Shown one piece after another: positions 1 to 8,715 of a stretch of DNA of 64,000 nucleotides. A program made the position numbers and the translations under genes. How positions within the stretch are numbered: position 1 is the first letter of the stretch; every line of letters begins with the position of its first letter. The notes beneath the pieces are model-generated. The model was not told the origin of the DNA, did not search any database, and saw only the letters and a list, made by a program, of their open reading frames with translations. Source of the DNA: RGIG1918 sp964570895 (GTDB lineage: Bacteria > Cyanobacteriota > Vampirovibrionia > Gastranaerophilales > Gastranaerophilaceae). The stretch is taken from NCBI GenBank assembly GCA_964570895.1, contig CAZMZD010000006.1, forward strand, positions 1-64,000, in the 5' to 3' direction.

Positions 1-581
1 AAATGAGAGAAAAAGCATTTTTGCGCAACACAAAAAATTTAAAAAATACGTCATCTTGAAAGGGGTAGGTCAGACACTGCCTAACAAACCAAAATTTTAG
101 CGGCAATACAATAAACAAATGTCATCCTGAATTTATTTCAGGATCTTATAAATATTGAGGCACAACAAATAATGTCGAGTTTCTTGAGTTTGTAAGATGC
201 TGAAACAAGTTCAGCATGACAGCTTATAGTTTTTTGTCAGGCAGTGCCCGACCTGCGAACTGTCATCCTGAAAGCGTAGAAAATGAGGTAAAGCCGTAAT
301 TTTCAAGCTGTTCAGGATCTTGTAGATATTGAGGCACAACAAACAATGTCGAGTTTCTTGAGCTTGCAAGATGCTGAAACGAGTTCAGCATGACAGCTTA
401 TAGTTTTTTGTCAGGCATTGCCTGACAAATAAAATCGTCATCCTGAAAGCGTAGGTTGGGCATACTTGCCCAACGGCTTATATATAACTTGTCATCCTGA
501 AAGCGTAGAAAATAAGGTGAAGCCGTAATTTTCAAGCTGTTCAGGATCTTATCAATTAATACACACAGTATTATTTTTTCT

Positions 582-818
582 TCTTCATTTTCTTTCTTTG
601 ACACTCAAGCGCCGTAACGCAAAGAAAGAAAATGAAGCAAAAGAAAGAAACATGGGCTCATGTTTAGCTTCTGCCATTTTTCAAATTTTTATCTCAGAAA
701 TCGCAGTCGAGCTTTTGCGAATAGCTATTTAACAAAAATATGCCTTGCACTTCGCAATTTAAGCCGCGACCGCAAAACCTCTCCCTCTTTCTGCTTTTGT
801 GATAAAAATTTGAAAAAT
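582..818 (-). repeat. Copy 1 of the inverted-repeat element with flanking hairpin
   Basis: An exact 18-bp inverted repeat (ATTTTTCAAATTTTTATC at 676-693, its complement at 801-818) bounds a 143-bp unit. Next to it lies a perfect 18-bp stem (583-600 with 620-637) around a 19-nt loop at 601-619, which reads CGTTACGGCGCTTGAGTGT on the minus strand. The same arrangement in the opposite orientation occurs at 15294-15530 and 47840-48080, with an identical loop. There is no coding capacity. It could be a MITE-like element or a structured RNA or terminator-like repeat. Confidence 0.8.
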
Positions 819-1084
819 TAGATTTATGTTTTGTGTTGTTGGGCTGAAAGCCCAACCTACGGGCTCTCTTGAATTTTGATTTGTCAGGCAGTGCCTGACC
901 TACAGGCTGCGGGCTTGGGTTGTTGAGCAAGTATGCCCAACCTACGCGCTACAGACTTGATACTGTTGGGCAAGTATGCCCAACCTACGTGTTTATTGCA
1001 ATAAAGGTGCACATAAACGCACCATAAACTATGCCACAACACAAACACAACCGCCATAAACCAAAACAGCAGCGCTTTTATAAT

Positions 1085-1113
1085 TTGACCTAAAACTATA
1101 TTATTCGTATAAT
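1085..1113 (+). promoter_or_regulatory. Sigma-70 type promoter giving a leaderless hisC transcript
   Basis: TTGACC (1085-1090), a 17-bp spacer and TATAAT (1108-1113) form a near-consensus promoter. Only 6 nt separate the -10 box from the ATG at 1120, so transcription should begin at or next to the start codon. No Shine-Dalgarno sequence is present. The leaderless reading is an inference from this geometry. Confidence 0.7.
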
Positions 1114-1119
1114 TTTAAT

Positions 1120-2835
1120 ATGGTTGAAGCGAACGAAATTTTAAAAAATGTCAAAGTTTATGAAACCCCGTTATTTCATGACAATTCTTTCATTGAACTA
1201 AATTCAAATGAAAACCAATTCGGAACTTCCCCAAAAGTTTTAAAAGCAATTAAAAATATTTGCCAAGAAGATGTGTCAAAATATCCGTATTATGGCGAAT
1301 TAATGACAAAAATTGCAAAAGAATACAAGCTTGAAGCAGGAAATGTTCTTTTAACATCAGGTTGCGATGAGGCAATTAGCACGGTTTTTAGAACATATTT
1401 AAACGCAGGCGACACTGTTCTTTCTTTTGCACCAACTTTTTCAATGCCAATGATTTACGCAAATGTTGCAGGGGCTAAATTTGAAGAGGTTGAATACGAC
1501 AGAAAATGGCTTTTCAATAAAGATAAATTAATTCAAAAAGCTTTTGAAACGGGCGCCAAAATTATCCATATCACATCCCCCAACTCGCCAACAGGCGAAT
1601 CTGTGCCTGTTCCATACATCGAAGAAATTTTGCAAAAATTTCCAAATTCAGCAGTTGTGGTGGATAAAACTTATTCAAGCTATATGCTTGAAGATGACGG
1701 TGTTGAAAAATTTATCGAACATTACGATAACTTATTTGTTGTGTGCTCTTTCTCGAAAGACTACGCACTTGCGGGTTTGAGGCTTGGTTATGTGCTCACA
1801 AAACAAGAAAATATTTTAAATTTAAAGAAAATCATCTCGCCATATTCTGTAAACACAATGGCAGTGATTGCAGGGCTTGCAGCGCTTGACGACAAAAAGC
1901 ACCTGCAAAAAATTAAAACAAATACAATAAGAAACAAAAAAATTCTAACGCTTGCGCTTGAGGGTATGGGCTTTAAGGTGTATCGAAGCGAAGGCAATTT
2001 TGTTCTTTGCGATATGGGCGATAAAGCCGATTTTATCTATAAAAAGCTTTATGCAAATAAAATCAAAATCAAAAAATTTAACGATTTAAGACTTAAAAAT
2101 TGCTTCAGAATTACCATTCCAAACTCAAAAGATTTGAAAATTTTGCTCGATGTTCTAACACCAAGAACAATGCTTGTTTTTGATATGGACGGAGTTTTGT
2201 TTGATGTGAGGAATTCCTACAGAGCAGCAATTCAAGCAACTTTTAAACATTTTTCAGGCAAAACAATTTCTGAAAAAGATATTCAAGACGCAAAAAATTA
2301 CGGCGGCTTAAATTGCGATTGGACTCTTACCCAATTTTTGCTCAAGCAAGAAGGTTTGAATGTCGATTTTGAAGAAATTGTAAGGTGTTTTCAGGAAAAT
2401 TTCTTTTCTATGCAACCTGATGGCTCAATGGGCTTGATTGATAATGAAGAAATTTTGTGTTCAAAAGAATTTATCGAAAAATTGAGCCAAAAATATGATT
2501 TATGCATTTTTACGGGGCGCCCTGAAGAAGAAGCGCTTTATTCACTTAAAAAATACGGAATTATAGACTATTTCAATATTATCATCACAAAAAATTCACT
2601 TCCGGACGATAAACAAAAGCCTAATCCTTTAGGTTTGCAAAAAATTAGGGCAAATTCCGTTTGCGAAGATATAATCTACTTTGGCGACACTAAAGACGAT
2701 ATGATTTGTGCTCGTCTTGCAGGCGCCAAAGGAATAGGTGTTCTTCCGCCGCAAGACAAATCTTGGATATTAAAAAGAGATTTGAAAAAAGAAGGCGCAG
2801 CAAAAGTTATTAGAAATATTGGCAGGTTTTCATGA
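1120..2835 (+). CDS. hisC: Histidinol-phosphate aminotransferase fused to a HAD phosphatase
   Basis: A 571-residue fusion. Residues 1-350 are a fold-type I PLP aminotransferase of the HisC family: ELNSNEN near 26-32, SPNSPTGE at 153-160, and the PLP lysine K213 in SFSKDYALAGLRLGY. Residues 351-571 are a HAD hydrolase with DMDGVLFD (nucleophile D355, D357), the FTGRPEEE motif II, a KPNPLGL lysine motif and the GDTKDD acidic motif IV. HisC makes L-histidinol phosphate from imidazole acetol phosphate. The next step, dephosphorylation to histidinol, would suit the HAD half, so the fusion may catalyse consecutive steps. That assignment of the HAD substrate is inferred from the fusion and from hisB overlapping by 4 bp. 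The start follows a leaderless-type promoter. No frameshift is seen at the domain joint. Confidence 0.88.
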   Translation: MVEANEILKNVKVYETPLFHDNSFIELNSNENQFGTSPKVLKAIKNICQEDVSKYPYYGELMTKIAKEYKLEAGNVLLTSGCDEAISTVFRTYLNAGDTVLSFAPTFSMPMIYANVAGAKFEEVEYDRKWLFNKDKLIQKAFETGAKIIHITSPNSPTGESVPVPYIEEILQKFPNSAVVVDKTYSSYMLEDDGVEKFIEHYDNLFVVCSFSKDYALAGLRLGYVLTKQENILNLKKIISPYSVNTMAVIAGLAALDDKKHLQKIKTNTIRNKKILTLALEGMGFKVYRSEGNFVLCDMGDKADFIYKKLYANKIKIKKFNDLRLKNCFRITIPNSKDLKILLDVLTPRTMLVFDMDGVLFDVRNSYRAAIQATFKHFSGKTISEKDIQDAKNYGGLNCDWTLTQFLLKQEGLNVDFEEIVRCFQENFFSMQPDGSMGLIDNEEILCSKEFIEKLSQKYDLCIFTGRPEEEALYSLKKYGIIDYFNIIITKNSLPDDKQKPNPLGLQKIRANSVCEDIIYFGDTKDDMICARLAGAKGIGVLPPQDKSWILKRDLKKEGAAKVIRNIGRFS

Positions 2836-3416
2836 GAGAAATTTCAAAAAAAAGAGAAACAAAAGAAACTTCAATAAATGTCGAAATTAATTTAGACGAC
2901 GGCAAAGGTAGCTCTATTTCTTGTTCTAACAAGTTCTTTTCACATATGTTAGAACAGCTTGCAAAGCACAGTGGTTTTAAAATCAAACTTGAAGCAAATT
3001 CTTTAGATGGCGACGCGCACCACTTGGTTGAGGACACTGCAATAACCCTTGGACAAGCGCTTTTTGAAGCACTTGGCGATAAAAAAGGAATAAAAAGATA
3101 CGCAAGCACAATTCTTCCGATGGACGACGCTATGGTGCTTTGCGCAATAGATATTTCAGGAAGAGCGTATCTCAATTTTGATATGGATATTATTCAAGAA
3201 AAAACGAGCGACTTTGAAACCGTTTTGCTTTACCACTTTTTTGAAAGTTTTGTGCACGCTGCACGCATTACGCTCCACATTAAAAAACTTGCAGGATATG
3301 ACCCTCATCATTTAATTGAAGCCACTTTCAAAGCATTTGCAAGAAGCTTAAAAGAGGCTTGTTCTATTGATATAGATAAAAAAGACGAAATTCCGTCAAC
3401 AAAAGGTGTTTTATAA
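2832..3416 (+). CDS. hisB: Imidazoleglycerol-phosphate dehydratase
   Basis: The 194-residue protein matches the monofunctional HisB length. It shows both pseudo-repeat metal-binding signatures: DAHHLVEDTAITLGQAL in the first half and DPHHLIEATFKAFARSL in the second. These supply the histidines and glutamates of the dimanganese site that dehydrates imidazole glycerol phosphate to imidazole acetol phosphate, the substrate of the upstream HisC half. The start codon overlaps the hisC stop as ATGA, so the two are translationally coupled. It lacks the N-terminal phosphatase of enterobacterial HisB, in keeping with a phosphatase being fused to HisC instead. Confidence 0.95.
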   Translation: MREISKKRETKETSINVEINLDDGKGSSISCSNKFFSHMLEQLAKHSGFKIKLEANSLDGDAHHLVEDTAITLGQALFEALGDKKGIKRYASTILPMDDAMVLCAIDISGRAYLNFDMDIIQEKTSDFETVLLYHFFESFVHAARITLHIKKLAGYDPHHLIEATFKAFARSLKEACSIDIDKKDEIPSTKGVL

Positions 3417-3440
3417 TTTAAAAATAGGTAGAATTTTAAT

Positions 3441-3905
3441 ATGTCTCAACAACAAGCACAACTCGTAAATTGCAAAAAATGCGGCGCACTTTTTGTTAAA
3501 AGTGGGAACAGGGATATTTGCGATAATTGCTATAAAGAAGAAGTTAAAGAAACCGATAAAATCAAAACATATATCCAAGGCACGGGCAAAACAAAAGTTC
3601 CTTTTGATGAAATTGTGGAAGGAACAAATCTTCCTGAAGATGAAGTCAAACACCTTTTTGAAATTGGCAGACTGTTTGGCGTTATGGATAAAATCACCAT
3701 TAAATGCAGCTTTTGCGGTTCAGAATTCGAATGCGAGCAAAAGCCAAGTTTCATTTGCCAAAATTGCTTAAACAAATTCACCAAAAAAGGCGAAATTAAC
3801 GCTTCATTCAAAGAAGCGCAAAAAAAAGATTTAAAAATGAGGAAAACATCCGTTCATGTAACGAATGAAAGCCGCTACGGTTTCATCCAAAATTACGAAT
3901 TATAG
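3441..3905 (+). CDS. Flagellar-region zinc-ribbon protein, YvyF/TIGR03826-like
   Basis: A 154-residue cytoplasmic protein with an N-terminal C-x2-C...C-x2-C ribbon (CKKCGALFVKS then CDNCYKEE), a helical segment resembling a winged-helix (VPFDEIVEGTNLPEDEVKHLF), and a second four-cysteine ribbon (CSFCGSEFEC, CQNCLNKF). This order matches the flagellar operon protein YvyF of Bacillus as I remember it. The role there is poorly defined. It starts 24 bp after hisB, probably on the same transcript, although a TAGAAT box (3429-3434) sits 6 nt before the ATG and could give a leaderless start. Apart from it, no flagellar gene lies near the his genes. Confidence 0.6.
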   Translation: MSQQQAQLVNCKKCGALFVKSGNRDICDNCYKEEVKETDKIKTYIQGTGKTKVPFDEIVEGTNLPEDEVKHLFEIGRLFGVMDKITIKCSFCGSEFECEQKPSFICQNCLNKFTKKGEINASFKEAQKKDLKMRKTSVHVTNESRYGFIQNYEL

Positions 3906-3906
3906 T

Positions 3907-4263
3907 TTAAATTTCTATGTTTTCAATATGGTTGATAGAAAACGAATTTTTATCTAAAAGAATTGAAATGACATCAATTCTAGGCTTCAAATTTTGCAAT
4001 TTTTTCTTGTGGATATAATATTGCGAAGCAGTGTAAATATTCATTAGTTTTCTCTCATCAACCGCTTCTGCGCCAAGCCCAAAAAATTCGCTTGTTCTTG
4101 TCTTAACTTCAACAAACACAAGGCTTTTACCCATTTTTGCAATTATATCAATTTCGGCAATTCTAGAATATCTGAAATTTACATCTAAAATTTCATATCC
4201 TTTAGATTTTAAATAGCCCGCAGCTATTTTTTCTCCTTGTTTACCTTTTAAATTGTTTTGCAT
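3907..4263 (-). CDS. YraN family (UPF0102) nuclease-fold protein
   Basis: The 118-residue protein has the YraN signature of a PD-(D/E)xK fold: KGKQGEKIAAGYLKSKGYEIL, then EIDIIAK and VFVEVKTRTS, which carry the acidic and lysine residues of the motif. The biochemical role of the family is not established. The frame is open upstream to 4281, giving six more residues (MCYDYY), but the start at 4263 matches the family N terminus; neither start has a clear Shine-Dalgarno site. It is convergent with the preceding gene (1 bp between stops) and divergent from gatA, with about 30 bp for both promoters. Confidence 0.85.
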   Translation of the reverse strand: MQNNLKGKQGEKIAAGYLKSKGYEILDVNFRYSRIAEIDIIAKMGKSLVFVEVKTRTSEFFGLGAEAVDERKLMNIYTASQYYIHKKKLQNLKPRIDVISILLDKNSFSINHIENIEI

Positions 4264-4295
4264 ATAATAATCATAACACATATTGAGGATATATT

Positions 4296-5756
4296 ATGAG
4301 TATCTTAAGAAAAACAGCAACAGAACAATTTGAAGCTATCAAAAATAAAGAAGTTTCAGCAGTTGAACTTTTAGATTTAACTTACGAACAAATCAAAAAA
4401 GTTGATGAAAAAATAGGCGCTTTTAACTCTCTTACAGAAGATTTTGCCTATGAAACAGCAAAAAAAGTTGACGAAAAAGTGTCCAAAAGAGAAGAATTAC
4501 CGCTTTTTGCCGGCATTCCGCTTGCCCTTAAAGACAATATGAACTTAAAAGGTTCAAAAACAACTGCTTCTTCTAAAATTTTAGAAAACTTTGTTTCACC
4601 ATACAACGCAACAGTTGTTGACAAATTAAACGAAAATTTAATCCCAATCACAGGGAAAGCAAATATGGACGAATTTGCAATGGGTTCAAGCAATGAAAAC
4701 TCTGCTTTTAAAATCGTCCGCAACCCACACAACTTAAACAAAGTTCCGGGGGGCTCATCAGGCGGTTCTGCAGCGAGCGTTGCGGCATTTGAATCAAGCT
4801 TGGCATTAGGCTCAGACACAGGCGGAAGTATCAGGCTTCCTGCAAGCTTTTGCGGTATTGTAGGTATGAAACCGACATACGGCAGGGTTTCTCGCTATGG
4901 GCTTATCGCTTTTGCTTCATCGCTTGACCAAATCGGGCCTTTTGGCAGATGTGTTGAAGACTGTGCCGCTTTATACGAAATTATCGCAGGCTGGGATAAA
5001 CACGACTCAACTTCGCTCAAAACAGAAGTTGGTTCACCACTCAAAACCCTAAAAAATGACATCAAAGGCACAAAAATTGGTATCATCAAAGAACTTATGG
5101 GCGAAGGAATTGCAGACTCGGTTAAAAAATCAATTGAAGAAGCAATTAAAGTTTATGAAAACGCAGGCGCTGAAATTAAAGAAATTTCACTCCCTAACCT
5201 TAAACACTCAATTGGTATTTATTATATCTTGGCAACCGCTGAATGCAGCTCAAACCTTGCAAGATTTGACGGCGTGAGATACGGCCACAGAACAGCAAAC
5301 GCAAAAAATCTTCTTGAAATGTATTCAAAATCAAGAGCAGAAGGCTTTGGCGACGAAGTTAAAAGACGTATCATGCTTGGAACTTACGCACTTTCAAGCG
5401 GATATTACGATGCATATTACAAAAAAGCCCAACAAATGAGAAGGCTTGTTGCTGAAGATTTTGCAAATGCATTTAAAGAAGTTGACGCATTGTTTGGACC
5501 TACTTGCCCAACAACTGCATTTGATTTAGGTTCAAGAAACGAAGACCCTCTTGCAATGTATTTGACAGACATAGGAACAATTTGCGCGAACTTGATAGGC
5601 GCGCCTGCTCTTAGTATGCCAATTGGATACGACGAAGACAATATGCCAATCGGCGGTCAATTAATCACAAATCAAATGCAAGAAGAACTTTTGTTCAGAA
5701 CAGCTTACAACTTTGAAAGAGAAACTGAATATCATAAAGTTCAAGCAAATATATAG
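4296..5756 (+). CDS. gatA: Aspartyl/glutamyl-tRNA amidotransferase subunit A
   Basis: A 486-residue amidase-signature protein of normal GatA length. The Ser-cisSer-Lys site is intact: the Lys in IPLALKDNM, the GGSSGGSAASVA loop and GSDTGGSIRLPASFCG with the nucleophilic serine. The GMKPTYGRVSRYG motif is typical of GatA rather than of general amidases. With GatB and GatC it converts Glu-tRNA(Gln) and/or Asp-tRNA(Asn) to the amidated forms; neither partner gene is in this window. GAGG lies 8 nt before the ATG. The gene is followed by a strong intrinsic terminator. Confidence 0.95.
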   Translation: MSILRKTATEQFEAIKNKEVSAVELLDLTYEQIKKVDEKIGAFNSLTEDFAYETAKKVDEKVSKREELPLFAGIPLALKDNMNLKGSKTTASSKILENFVSPYNATVVDKLNENLIPITGKANMDEFAMGSSNENSAFKIVRNPHNLNKVPGGSSGGSAASVAAFESSLALGSDTGGSIRLPASFCGIVGMKPTYGRVSRYGLIAFASSLDQIGPFGRCVEDCAALYEIIAGWDKHDSTSLKTEVGSPLKTLKNDIKGTKIGIIKELMGEGIADSVKKSIEEAIKVYENAGAEIKEISLPNLKHSIGIYYILATAECSSNLARFDGVRYGHRTANAKNLLEMYSKSRAEGFGDEVKRRIMLGTYALSSGYYDAYYKKAQQMRRLVAEDFANAFKEVDALFGPTCPTTAFDLGSRNEDPLAMYLTDIGTICANLIGAPALSMPIGYDEDNMPIGGQLITNQMQEELLFRTAYNFERETEYHKVQANI

Positions 5757-5782
5757 AATTGAGCACAAAAACGTTCGTAAAT

Positions 5783-5811
5783 AAAAAGGTGGGTTTCAAG
5801 CCCACCTTTTT
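5783..5811. terminator. Bidirectional intrinsic terminator between gatA and the 5829 gene
   Basis: An 11-bp perfect stem, AAAAAGGTGGG (5783-5793) with CCCACCTTTTT (5801-5811), has a 7-nt loop and T-rich tracts on both strands. It serves the convergent genes on either side. Confidence 0.9.
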
Positions 5812-5828
5812 ATTTTTTAAATTTCATT

Positions 5829-6848
5829 TTATGTGTGCCATTTTTTAGATGGAACCCAACCTTCTTCTTCTAGGGCGTATGTGTTTTCAACTTGTCTTTC
5901 GCCATAAGATGGTTTTGAAACTTTATCAAAATAAAGAGCCGGTTTGTTCTCTTTGAAAAGCAACTGTTTATCGGATTTATCGCCAGCGCCCATAACATGA
6001 GTTGTGTTTTCTGCATATTTTTCTAAGTCGCCATTAACAAAAGTGACCGCTTTATCAATCGTCCAAAAATCTTTGCCATGGCTTATATTTTCATCATACT
6101 CGCGAATAAAATCAGCCCATCTAAACGGAATTCCTTTTTCTAACAAATCATAAACGGTCATTCCGCCGCGTCTAAAGTCGACTTGCTTATCAGCACTTAA
6201 GACATTACCGTCAGATTTAAAATTTTCTCTATATATGTTAGGAGTAACAATTCCGCGGGTGAAATCAAACTTTTTTTCTGCCGTTATTTTCCCATCGGAA
6301 GTTTCAGAATAGTTTTTCACATAAGAGCAAGGCACGCCGTTTTCATATTCAATAAAAAATGAATATTTTTTGCCTTCGTCGCCGTTTTCCTCATTTTTTG
6401 AAACAGATAGAAGGTCGTAGTCTTTTGCTTGCACCACCACATTATTTTCAAAATCTTCGATTGTCAAATTGCCATTATGACGAAGCGTTAAAGTGCGTTT
6501 TGGTTCATTTTTGTCATTAAATTCTTTTAATGTTTTTGTGCCAAAATTATCAACTTCCACATTATCGCCTGCTTCTCTAATAAGCTTTTTAGCTTCTCTG
6601 ATTTGCGGTTTGTAAGTTCTTGTAATTTCTTCAATTTCATCTTGAACATCATCAATCACGCCTTCAGATGTCGCCTGCATTGTCTTTGCAGTGCTAAACA
6701 TTTCATCAATTGCATTTGCTAATTCATTTTGTGCAAAAACTGCTTTTTCTTCGCTAATTGCTTCAGGCATTTTAACCGGCGCCGGATTTAGATTTTGGTC
6801 TTGAATGCGTCTTTGAAAACTAAAATTTTTAATTGCACTAACCTTCAT
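5829..6848 (-). CDS. Hypothetical protein with N-terminal phenylalanine tag
   Basis: A 339-residue protein I do not recognise. It opens MKVSAIKNFSFQRR, matching the short 'I..(S)F.' start shared with other proteins in this window. Residues 30-90 are charged and helical (ISEEKAVFAQNELANAIDEMF and on), likely coiled coil. The rest is rich in short beta-like segments in which 'KKFDF.RG', 'KQVDFRRGGM' and 'DKAVTFVNGD' look like degenerate repeats. No signal peptide or membrane segment is seen. It is the last minus-strand gene before the terminator and starts 15 bp after the dxs stop, so it may be co-transcribed with dxs. Confidence 0.6.
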   Translation of the reverse strand: MKVSAIKNFSFQRRIQDQNLNPAPVKMPEAISEEKAVFAQNELANAIDEMFSTAKTMQATSEGVIDDVQDEIEEITRTYKPQIREAKKLIREAGDNVEVDNFGTKTLKEFNDKNEPKRTLTLRHNGNLTIEDFENNVVVQAKDYDLLSVSKNEENGDEGKKYSFFIEYENGVPCSYVKNYSETSDGKITAEKKFDFTRGIVTPNIYRENFKSDGNVLSADKQVDFRRGGMTVYDLLEKGIPFRWADFIREYDENISHGKDFWTIDKAVTFVNGDLEKYAENTTHVMGAGDKSDKQLLFKENKPALYFDKVSKPSYGERQVENTYALEEEGWVPSKKWHT

Positions 6849-6863
6849 ATTACCCCCATGTTT

Positions 6864-8627
6864 TTATAAATTTTCTTTGATATCTGAAATTATTAACTCT
6901 TGCTTCAAACAGTAATTTTCATATAATTTATCAAGCGGAACTCTGTCCGGAAATTCTTTTTTAGCACCATAATTCAAAACTTTCATATCAGAATTCCCAT
7001 AAAAACTTGCAACTTTTTGCCCAAAACCGCCATCGAGCACGCCATCTTCCAATGTGACGATTAGCTTATGATTTTGCTTCAAGGAATTTAAAAGTTCCTC
7101 GTCTAGCCCTGAAATAAAGCGCGGATTAATAACGGTCGGGTGAATTCCGTCTGCTTCAAGCGTTTTTGCAAGCTTTAGTGCTAAATGGTAGAAATTACCA
7201 ACCCCAATTAAAGCCACATCAGAGCCCGACTTTGCAACTTTAAATTTATTCAAAATTGAATAATCCGTATCATCTTGCACACCTGTGCTTACAGGTTCCA
7301 CAAAAGGAACTCTAATTGCAAGCGGGAATTGCTTATTTTGATGAGAAAATTCAAGCATTTTCAAATATTCTTCTTTCGTTGCCGGTGCAAGATAAACAAT
7401 ATTTGGAATGTTTGAAATAATAGGAATATCAAAACAACCGAGGTGTGTCATATCATTTGCCTGAATTGCGCCCCAATATATAAGAAGGGTCACAGGCGAA
7501 TTATTCAAGGCTAAATCTTGAGAAAGTTGGTCGTATGTTCTTTGAACAAACGAACTTAAAACAAGAAGATACGGGTTGCCACCATTTTTTGCAATAGCAG
7601 AAGCGTATGCAACAGCGTGTTCTTCAGCAATTGCGGTATCTATAAAATTAGCTCCAAATTTTTCTCTAACCTCAGGCACGAGGCCAACTGCCCCAGGGGT
7701 TGCAGGGTTAATTACAACCGTTGTTTTATCTTCATTATATTTTCTCAACAGAAATTCAGTTGTGATTGAAGTGTAAGTTTCAGGAGGAATGGCATTTTGC
7801 GCTTTTCTTATTTCGCCATTTTCATCCAAAGAATTAGGCAAAATCCAATGGCAAAATTCTTTATTTTCTTCTGCCGCCTTCAGGCCTTTCCCTTTTTGAG
7901 TTTTGATATGCACAACAGTAGGGCAGGTTGTGTCTTTCACTTTTTCAAGCACATCTATCATTTGCGCTAAATTATTACCATCAGGCACGTAATAATATTC
8001 AAAACCAAGGCTTTTGAAGAAGTTAAGCTCCGCCTTGCCATTTGTTTCGCGAAGCAATTTCAAATTTCCATATAAACCGCCCTGATTTTCAGCAATTGAC
8101 ATATCGTTATCATTTACAATCACTATAAAATTTGAACCCAAAGCAGCAGCATTATTTAACCCTTCATAGGCTTCGCCACCGGATAGTGAACCATCCCCTA
8201 TAATTGCGACCACATTAAATTTTCCGCCCTTTAAATCTCTTGCTTTTGCAACGCCTGTCGCAAGGCTGATTGAAGTTGAAGTGTGCCCGACAACAAACGC
8301 GTCATGTGGCGATTCTTTTGGGTTTGTGTAGCCTGAAATTTCAAGATATTTTTCAGGGTTTGTATAATATTCTTTTCTGCCTGTTAAAATTTTATGCGGA
8401 TAACATTGATGAGAAACATCAAAAACAAATTTATCGATAGGTGAATTAAAAACTTTGTGAAGCGCAATTGTTGGCTCAACAAAGCCTAAATTAGGGCCCA
8501 AGTGCCCGCCTGTTGTGTTCACTTTTTTTATAATTAAAGAACGCATTTCACTCGCCAAACTTTCGAGCTCTTCATAAGTAAAACTTTTGAGGTCGTCTAG
8601 CGAATTTAATTTATCTATGATTTGCAT
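6864..8627 (-). CDS. dxs: 1-deoxy-D-xylulose-5-phosphate synthase, divergent short form
   Basis: The 587-residue ThDP enzyme is shorter than the usual ~620-640. It has the DXS pattern: FVFDVSHQCYPHKILTGR, GHTSTSISLATGVAKA, the ThDP-binding GDGSLSGG...NDNDMSI, and the transketolase-type EEHAVAYASAIAKNGG with QRTYDQLSQDLAL. The usual DRAGLVGxDGxTHxGxFD stretch reads YWGAIQANDMTHLGCFD, so the DRAG arginine is missing. I recall similar short forms in gut Firmicutes. The product would start the MEP isoprenoid pathway, of which ispH is also nearby. The ATG at 8627 has AGGGAG just upstream; the frame is open 30 bp further to 8657, but that start is less likely. Confidence 0.82.
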   Translation of the reverse strand: MQIIDKLNSLDDLKSFTYEELESLASEMRSLIIKKVNTTGGHLGPNLGFVEPTIALHKVFNSPIDKFVFDVSHQCYPHKILTGRKEYYTNPEKYLEISGYTNPKESPHDAFVVGHTSTSISLATGVAKARDLKGGKFNVVAIIGDGSLSGGEAYEGLNNAAALGSNFIVIVNDNDMSIAENQGGLYGNLKLLRETNGKAELNFFKSLGFEYYYVPDGNNLAQMIDVLEKVKDTTCPTVVHIKTQKGKGLKAAEENKEFCHWILPNSLDENGEIRKAQNAIPPETYTSITTEFLLRKYNEDKTTVVINPATPGAVGLVPEVREKFGANFIDTAIAEEHAVAYASAIAKNGGNPYLLVLSSFVQRTYDQLSQDLALNNSPVTLLIYWGAIQANDMTHLGCFDIPIISNIPNIVYLAPATKEEYLKMLEFSHQNKQFPLAIRVPFVEPVSTGVQDDTDYSILNKFKVAKSGSDVALIGVGNFYHLALKLAKTLEADGIHPTVINPRFISGLDEELLNSLKQNHKLIVTLEDGVLDGGFGQKVASFYGNSDMKVLNYGAKKEFPDRVPLDKLYENYCLKQELIISDIKENL

Positions 8628-8715
8628 AACATCTCCCTGTGTAGAAAATTTTAACACTACATGGGGATTTTATGCAAGTTAATTATTTATGCCCAAAAAA
8701 CTTTATCCGCAAGGA

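Larger units (their letters stand above)
1..1119. repeat. Gene-free island of mosaic intergenic repeats
   Basis: No credible gene lies here; the short open frames on the minus strand run through repeats. A unit of about 114 bp occurs twice in tandem with a period of 174 bp (137-250 and 311-424). Imperfect palindromes with GTCATCCTGAA / TTCAGGATCTT or AAGATGCTGAA / TTCAGCATGAC arms recur (for example 121-148, 194-220). Short palindromes built on GTCAGGCA-TGCCTGAC (233-253, 409-428, 881-902) and GGTTGGGCAAGTATGCCCAACC-like arms (452-475, 928-945, 963-987) recur as well. One copy of the 143-bp element with its hairpin lies at 582-818. The same families return at 15241-15922, 36590-37400 and 47729-48142. 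Confidence 0.85.

Noticed and set aside
398..930. Two short minus-strand open frames
   Set aside because: They run entirely through repeated palindromes and the inverted-repeat element, have no ribosome site, and their reading would have to be repeated in other islands, where it is broken.
1..1119. CRISPR array
   Set aside because: The repeats are irregular in spacing and orientation, are palindromic, and have no unique equal-length spacers or cas genes.
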